A stretch of DNA of 64,000 bases, taken from contig JANTQA010000045.1 in NCBI GenBank assembly GCA_027625915.1, forward strand, positions 186,001 through 250,000. Direction: 5' to 3'. Shown here in pieces: positions 58,251 through 64,000 of the stretch. Source of the stretch: Anaeramoeba flamelloides (Eukaryota; Metamonada; Anaeramoebidae). Within the stretch, counting starts at the first letter, position 1. Each line of letters opens with the position of its first letter. The position numbers and the translations under genes were made by a program. The notes under the pieces are model-generated. The model saw only the letters and a program-made list of their open reading frames with translations, did not search any database and was not told where the DNA came from.

Positions 58251-59885
58251 TTTGATCATCAATTGTTTAACTGTTAATAGTAAAATATTCGGATCAATAT
58301 TTTAATCAACCTTTCTTCAAAAAATACACCTCAAGAATTAAATTAAATCCTCAAAATACCCAAATTTTAAAAGGGTGATGAATAATTAAAGCTTCTTTTT
58401 GTTATTGAAAATTTGCAAAGTTGTAAAATCTTTTTTTTGGTAAGCTAAATGATAATTTTGTTCCCTTTATTATACAATCAATAGTATCAAGAGAATTGTT
58501 TTAAGAATGAAAATTTTTTCACTTTTTGAGATTTCCTATAAGCTATTAAAAGAAATTATTTTTCGATTGTTTTTGTAACAACATTAAATTAAGTGAAAAG
58601 AGAAAATAATATTGAAAAGTCTTTTGTTCATTTCTCAGTGATAACTAAAATCAAAAAATTGGTTGTTCTTTATGAAGAGAAAAAGTGCTCTTTGGAAAAA
58701 GTCTATTCTTTTTTAAGAAAAATTAAAAATCTGTTTTATCAAAAATATCAATTCAATATTTTACCTAAAAATTCAATTCAGAATCTGAAACAAACCATTC
58801 AAGGTTCTCATTGTTAAATGGTTTTATAAACCCTTTCTTGGTTTTTTTAAAACAACTAATTTATAAAACGATTTGCTAATTGAAATATAAATTTTCTGTT
58901 ATCAATTGGAAAATAAGATTTGTTATTTTGTTAATAAAAAAAAAAAATTAAAAACCAAATAAGACGTAAAAGGATGAGAGAAAATGGCGCAAATGGGTTC
59001 CGTGGTCTCTATTCTGGTTTTCAAGATCAGATTAAAAAAAGATAAAGAGAAAAGTAAAAATAATTAACTTAAAAAATGTGAAAAATAATTGAAAAATTAA
59101 GAAAGTTTTAAAAGTTGAAAAATTAGAAAAAAGATTATTCGAAACGGCTTTTGGTTTAAAAAACCCATTTTCCGGAATTAAACTATGGTTGGTGTGTCTA
59201 TCAAGTTTTCGAAATTTGCTAAATTTCGCTTTATTTATTTTTTTGATCTTGTTCGTTTACAAAAATCTAATTATTGAGATTATTCTCCAAAAAGGTTGAA
59301 TACAGGGTACCAACATGGTCTCTTCATGATCAGAGTTTTCGTTTCTTAAAATTTCTTTTTTGATCTCCGTTAAATAAGAAAAAAAAAAAATTAGATGTTA
59401 AAAAACAACTATATAACAGAAAGAATAAAACTTTTTGTAATTTTGAAAAAAATATTTCAATTTTCATGTGATCTTTTATTAAAAACACTCGAATTAAAAG
59501 CAACCTCAAATCATTTTTGGCAATTTTACTTTTCAGTCAAATTTTCCATTTTATTTACTTTATCTTTTAGGAATAATAATTACCCAGTTTTAGATCACTC
59601 AAGATGAATAAGAACACTTTAAATTAGATCTTGTTCTGAGGTAATAAATACATTCGTAAAAAGAAAGTAAATTTTTTTTTTTTAGAAATTTTTAATTGTT
59701 TTTTTATTTCAAAATGTTTAGATTTACAAACATGTGAGAAAAATGTAAATTAAATGATTTTAGGACACATTTTTAATTTTTTATCAAAATTGGTGATCGA
59801 ACGGTGAGGTATTTATTTTTTAGACTTGTTTTATATTCATTTTTTTTTTGTTTTAATAGTTTTCAACCATTTAGACTCGACTTTC

Positions 59886-60952
59886 ATGAGCGTAATAACA
59901 AACACGTACCAAAACAAATCAACAAACTTCCAAAAAGTAAATAAACAAATAATTGATTTCACTCATAACTGTGGATGCTCCGAAAAAGACGCTTTTCTGT
60001 TTTTGAAAAGGGGAAGATTTGATTTTGATGTATGCTTTTGTGTTCTTGTTTCTTTTTTAAGATGCTGGTTTTTGTTTCTTTTTCTTTTTTACATGATTTG
60101 TATAAAAGGATTTTTTCGGGACAATTATTTTAATTAACCCTTTTTTTTTAATTTTTCGATTTGCAAAACAGTGATTTATTTTTTATTTTTTGAGCAATTA
60201 TAACGCCTTTGAACTTTAGTTTCCAACCCCCGCGTTCCACTTTAGAAACCCCTTTACTCATTTTGTCCTTATCTCTTTTTTTTCTCTTGTAACCTTTTTA
60301 TATTCTTCTGTTTAATTCCTTATGGATACATCAAAATTAGTCTTCAGTGGTGCTATTTACTTTGACAAGACTGATTTCTCAACCGCAGAGGGCCTTACAA
60401 GCCGTGGAGAGTCGGACAAAAAAAATCTTAACAGAGGTGAATTACAGCAACTCTCCTCTTGGGCACAACGAATTACAACAAAAGCCAAAAGAAAGAATGA
60501 CAGATACCATCCGTGGTTCCAATGTTTTCAATTTGGAAACTACAAGGTGCCCCATAAATTTGCAACCCCTAACCTTTCAAGACAATTCCTTTCTTTACGA
60601 TGAGGGCAAGCCCTTAGAATTTGAGGATTTAAAAAGGTATTTAACCCAAAAGCCATCTCCTCCTTGGAGAGAAAGGCTCCGTTCTTTCAAGCTGTACGAT
60701 CAGGAATTAGTCATGGGCTTCCCAGAGGCACTCTACACTCACGAAAACATCATCCTCGATAAAAACATATTCAAATTATACCTCGACATTAATAATGGCG
60801 AGGTCTCTTCGAAAAACCTTCAAAGAGGCGTGACTGCATATTTAGAAAGAATTGGTTTTAGCAAAATCCAAAATCGAAGTAGAACGTTTATGGAATTTTA
60901 TTGGAGCAAGTCGACAACTAAAAAAAAAAAAAACACTTTTACTTTCATTTAA
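59886..60952 (+). CDS. UBA-like domain protein with unrecognised C-terminal region
   Basis: Exons are 59886-60029 and 60389-60952 (intron GTATGC...CCGCAG, 359 bp, phase 0), 235 residues. Residues about 15-58 look like a UBA-like three-helix domain: NKQIIDFTHNCGCSEKDAF, LFLKRGRFDFD, then RALQAVESRTKK supplied by exon 2, as in (G-C-S-E-x-x-A-x-x-x-L...D-x-x-x-A-L-x-x). This fit is why the acceptor at 60388 is chosen over one at 60340, which would add 16 residues. The rest has MTDTIRGSNVFNLE, PSPPWRERLRSF and a final ~60 residues with NIFKLYLDINNGEVSS and RTFMEFYWSK. I do not recognise that region. Codon composition is clearly coding-like. UBA domains usually bind ubiquitin or act as protein docks, so a role with ubiquitinated partners is an inference. 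The end may be altered by splicing near the A run at 60921. Confidence 0.6.
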
Positions 60953-63900
60953 TCCTTATTTGTCTACGATTTCCCTTTGTTTAGATTTTGATAAAATAAA
61001 TTGTTTTTCTCAATTGTCTGTTTTTATTTTTATGTTATTTTGTGATCCCTCTTTTTTTTAGCTTTGGTTGTCTGTAATTTGGAAAGAGTGGCATTAACAG
61101 TTTTGTTTTTTAATTTTCGAAAGTCGTTTAAAGTGGTTTCTTTTCCGATTAGTGCTATTCTTTTTTTTGTGTTTAATTTTTCTTGTTTCAAAATTTTGAA
61201 ATAGTGTTGTGTTAGACTGTTACTTCAACAGTTGTTTTGATTTTAGGGAACAGTTGCTTTGTATTTATCTTAATTTTTTTTTTTTATGAAAGAAAAATTT
61301 TTCGAAGAGATTTGTTCTACTTTGTGAAACCCAAAGCTTTTGAAAGTTCATTTTAGAATGGTTTTTCAAACCAAAATTTCGTCCAAATTCGAAAACTTTT
61401 TCCACTTACCTTATTTTACTCAATTAAAATGTTGAGATAAACTTTTGTCATTTGGCAATTTTTCAAATAATTTTATTTTTTCGCTTTTTTTTGTATACTT
61501 TTTTTTCGAAGATCAGGATTATAAAAAGCGATGACCAACAATTGTTTAAGATCCGTGTTCACAGAGTTAACCAATTTAATGTCCATAAGTACATTTTTTG
61601 GATCAAAATAAGGTATTTTTTGGATTGTTTGTCAACTGTTGTAATTTTTTGAAAAACTTTACACGAACAGTTCTATGGTTGTTTGTGCCTTAAAAAGAAG
61701 TTTGTAACTTGGTAAATCTGAAAAGTAATGTTTTTATATCATTACTCGAATGTTTATGTCTTAACCAAACATTATTTTGCAAACAGAAAAAAATTTCCTT
61801 TTTTAGATTTCGAATTTACAAATTACCTGACCAAATAGAATACAGAAATCAAATTGGGTTTTTACTCGAAAATTTGAATTTTCTTTTGAATGAACACAAT
61901 TAAATAAAAGGTGTGAAATTATCTATTTATTAATTGGAATAATATTCGAACGTCTCTGCTCAATACAAGATCTAAGTGGAACAAAAGTTGTTAAAAGAAC
62001 AGACTATTGAATCTCCAAAGATCTCCTAATATGGATTTTTGAAATTTAAAGGGGAAAAAATTATTACTTTCAAGTCAGTTACTCTTTATTTTTGTCCAAA
62101 AATTTCTAGATTTAGTTGGAATTTCGGTTCTATTTTTGATTAACTTTATCTTTTTTATGAAATTCTGGTATATTGTGGCTGAACGAAAAACTGGACGATA
62201 AAGAATTTGTAATAATTGAAAAAACAAGAAGAAGTCGAAATTGTTATTTTTTAAATATCAAATCGCAACATTACTTTTTTTTTTTTTTACAAATTGACTT
62301 CTTTGGAATGTTAAAAATAAAATACTCTGGAAATAAATCCTTAGTTACACACACTTTTGATTTTATTGAGTTTGTAACTATTTTGTAAAGTTTTTACGAA
62401 TTTTTTTTTTCCAAAAGTCGTAAATGTAACACGTTTCTTAATTTGAAAAAAGACACACACAACTTCAGAAGGGTATTTAAGTTGTGTCTTCTTATCATTT
62501 TTAAATTGTTGTTTATTACTTTTTACTTTTTTCCGAAATGACTGACAAATTAAAAAAAACAAATAAAAGTTTTTTTAAAAAAAAGTAAATGACGAAAAAA
62601 AGTCTCATAAACTTTGTAAAAAGATTCCAAATAGTTCCTGAAAACGAAAAGTAAGATCAATTCAAAAAAGAAAAAAAATTAATGTTTCTAGAGAAAATCA
62701 AGGTATCCAATAAATAAGATCAATTTTTATAACACACACCTTTTGTGAAAGGTTTTTTACTTGGGTTGATTGGTGATTAAAAAAATGTTAAGGAAGTGAT
62801 TATTGGAAAAAACTAAAAAGCAGAATTATTATTCTTGAAAAACAATCGAAATTTAAATTGTTTTTATGATTTTGAAAGAGAAATTCATAATGAATTATTC
62901 TTTGAAGTTTAACTGTTTATTCTTTTCATTGATTTTACCTCAAGTTTTCTGTTTTTTTGTAAGGGAATCATTTGCAAATTGTGTTGAACTTTTTTCATTC
63001 AGGAAAATAATGTTTTTTTGGAGTAAAAATTACAAGTGATCGAAATTTCTAATTAAGATGAAGATTTAACAAAAGTGGAGTTGTGAACCTAGTATGTGTA
63101 ATAAAATCAAATTGTGTTGGTAATGTAAATTCATGTAATTTCTCAAAAGACACAGATCATTTACAAAAACTTTTATTTTATAAATTGAATAGTTTTTCCT
63201 TTTAATTAAAATGTTTTGTTGAGAACTTGCGAAATCAACAACTTATTTAATCACTTTTTAATGGGGTATATTCCTTTGGTATGCTTTTTTGTTTGGTTAT
63301 ACAGCCTCCGAGAAAAATCACCCTTTCTTTTTGCTTGAAAAGATCTTGAAAAAAAACGAATATTTCTCTTCTAAAAAATTTTTTTGAGAAGTTAATTACT
63401 TGATAGATAAAAAGAAAGTGCGATAAATTTTCAATCAAAGGGTTTAAATAACAGCCTTTGGAACATTTTATATAAAAAACAACAATAATTTTAATATTTT
63501 TGATTATCAGTCAATACATTATGTGACCTTTTCACAAATAAAAACCAAACAAATTTCCAACTAACCTATTTTTCTCATTTATTAATTTTATAACATTTCG
63601 TAATAAGAACTTTTAATTCATAAAATGTTCGATATATAATTTTATTTATTACAAATTGAAAGTATTAAGATATTTTAATGGTTTTAAGTCATGCCACAGC
63701 TTTTGTAAAATATACGTGAGAAATCATTTAACACTTATTTTTTTTAGCACGTAACCTTTTATTTGAAAAAATTGAAGTAAATAATATTTGATAAAAAAAG
63801 ATAAAAAAGAGATAAGATTCACAAGAAGTTTAAGGTATGAATGTTTTTTAGCGATAAAAGATTTTGGGAATTATGTAGGTTATTATCCAAAGTTTATTAA

Positions 63901-64000
63901 ATTTTGGTTAAATTCTCAATTCTATACAAGAAAAATAAGAATTATTTCACAAAGAAATCTAACTTTAAAAATGATTATTACAGTTATTGTCAAAGGCTTA
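60953..64000. other. Downstream 3-kb region, no supported gene
   Basis: Several short frames (for example 61452-61652, 61709-61903, 62173-62388) all lack known motifs and are rich in Phe, Leu and Asn. Composition is slightly less homopolymeric than elsewhere. I see no repeat shared with the rest of the window, no tRNA and no splice-linked coding sequence. Confidence 0.5.

Larger units (their letters stand above)
52642..59885. other. Gene-free 7.2-kb region
   Basis: Bases 53041-53253 are relatively GC-rich and open in both directions, but no ATG-started protein or known RNA is recognisable. It contains two family B MITEs (54625-54821, 55208-55382), (TA)n (55761-55791), a short repeat near 55845-55960 resembling 1835-1945 (AAGCTGAATGAAAATTTT) and a possible piggyBac relic (57.8-58.2 kb). 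From about 56.9 kb onward the DNA has fewer T runs, as if made of decayed coding sequence. Confidence 0.55.

Noticed and set aside
60322-60603. Open frame of 93 codons starting MDTSKLVFSG, overlapping the UBA-like gene
   Set aside because: It overlaps exon 2 in another frame and ends early, and it cannot join the upstream UBA half in phase. The longer frame carries on for another 350 bases.
1-64000. Reassigned stop codons
   Set aside because: All conserved genes end normally with TAA, TAG or TGA and none needs an in-frame stop to be read through.

Overview
The window is a very AT-rich stretch of a eukaryotic nuclear genome. All but one of the recognisable protein genes carry GT-AG introns. 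Stops are standard, and the proteins have long Asn-, Gln-, Lys/Glu- and Arg/Ser-rich low-complexity segments. Noncoding DNA is full of homopolymer T and A runs. This suits a free-living protist; Anaeramoeba-like or amoebozoan lineages come to mind, but that is only an impression.

Seven protein genes and one tRNA can be supported. From left to right they are: a two-box HMG protein (727-6290, +) whose second box is split by a 4.6 kb intron; tRNA-Ser(UGA) (9351-9432, -); a 1591-residue CDK9/CDK12-type kinase with an RS-rich tail (20389-25419, +); a short BORCS6-like protein (38050-38639, -) divergent from a TMEM42-like membrane protein (39169-39705, +); the spliceosomal WD40 protein PLRG1/Prp46 (43658-47822, +); ALG14 of N-glycan synthesis (51770-52641, -); and a UBA-like orphan protein (59886-60952, +). 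The genes share no pathway. The kinase and PLRG1 both belong to the transcription and splicing machinery, and the HMG protein is chromatin-associated. They are ordinary dispersed housekeeping genes.

Most of the rest is repeat-derived. By comparing parts of the window with each other I found several families: (A) ~540-bp elements with short inverted ends (3.73, 11.9 and 50.56 kb); (B) ~197-bp hairpin MITEs in TA sites (7.24, 54.6 and 55.2 kb); (E/H) larger TA-flanked elements ending in a CAGTCAAAGG-type terminus (7.6, 27.3, 33.4, 36.3, 41.2, 46.1 and 48.7 kb); (D) TTAA-flanked elements (10.7 and 30.9 kb, plus truncated copies); (N) a 483-bp TA-flanked element (39.9 kb); (L) a 1.1-kb element with ~220-bp inverted arms (16.6-17.7 kb); and (C) arrays of near-perfect palindromes of ~70 bp joined by CACTCTACGG-like linkers (3.0, 13.9, 15.7, 28.6 and 51.2 kb). 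A decayed LINE reverse transcriptase (13.2-15.3 kb) is split by a 1.2-kb element. A possible piggyBac transposase relic lies near 57.8-58.2 kb.

I did not see a clear new multi-gene system. The most unusual items are the modular palindrome arrays, a 104-bp nearly perfect inverted repeat at 29.59-29.96 kb, the HMG box split by a repeat-loaded intron, the kinase architecture, and the UBA-like protein with an unrecognised C-terminal region. All homology calls come from remembered family patterns and eye alignment. No search was run.
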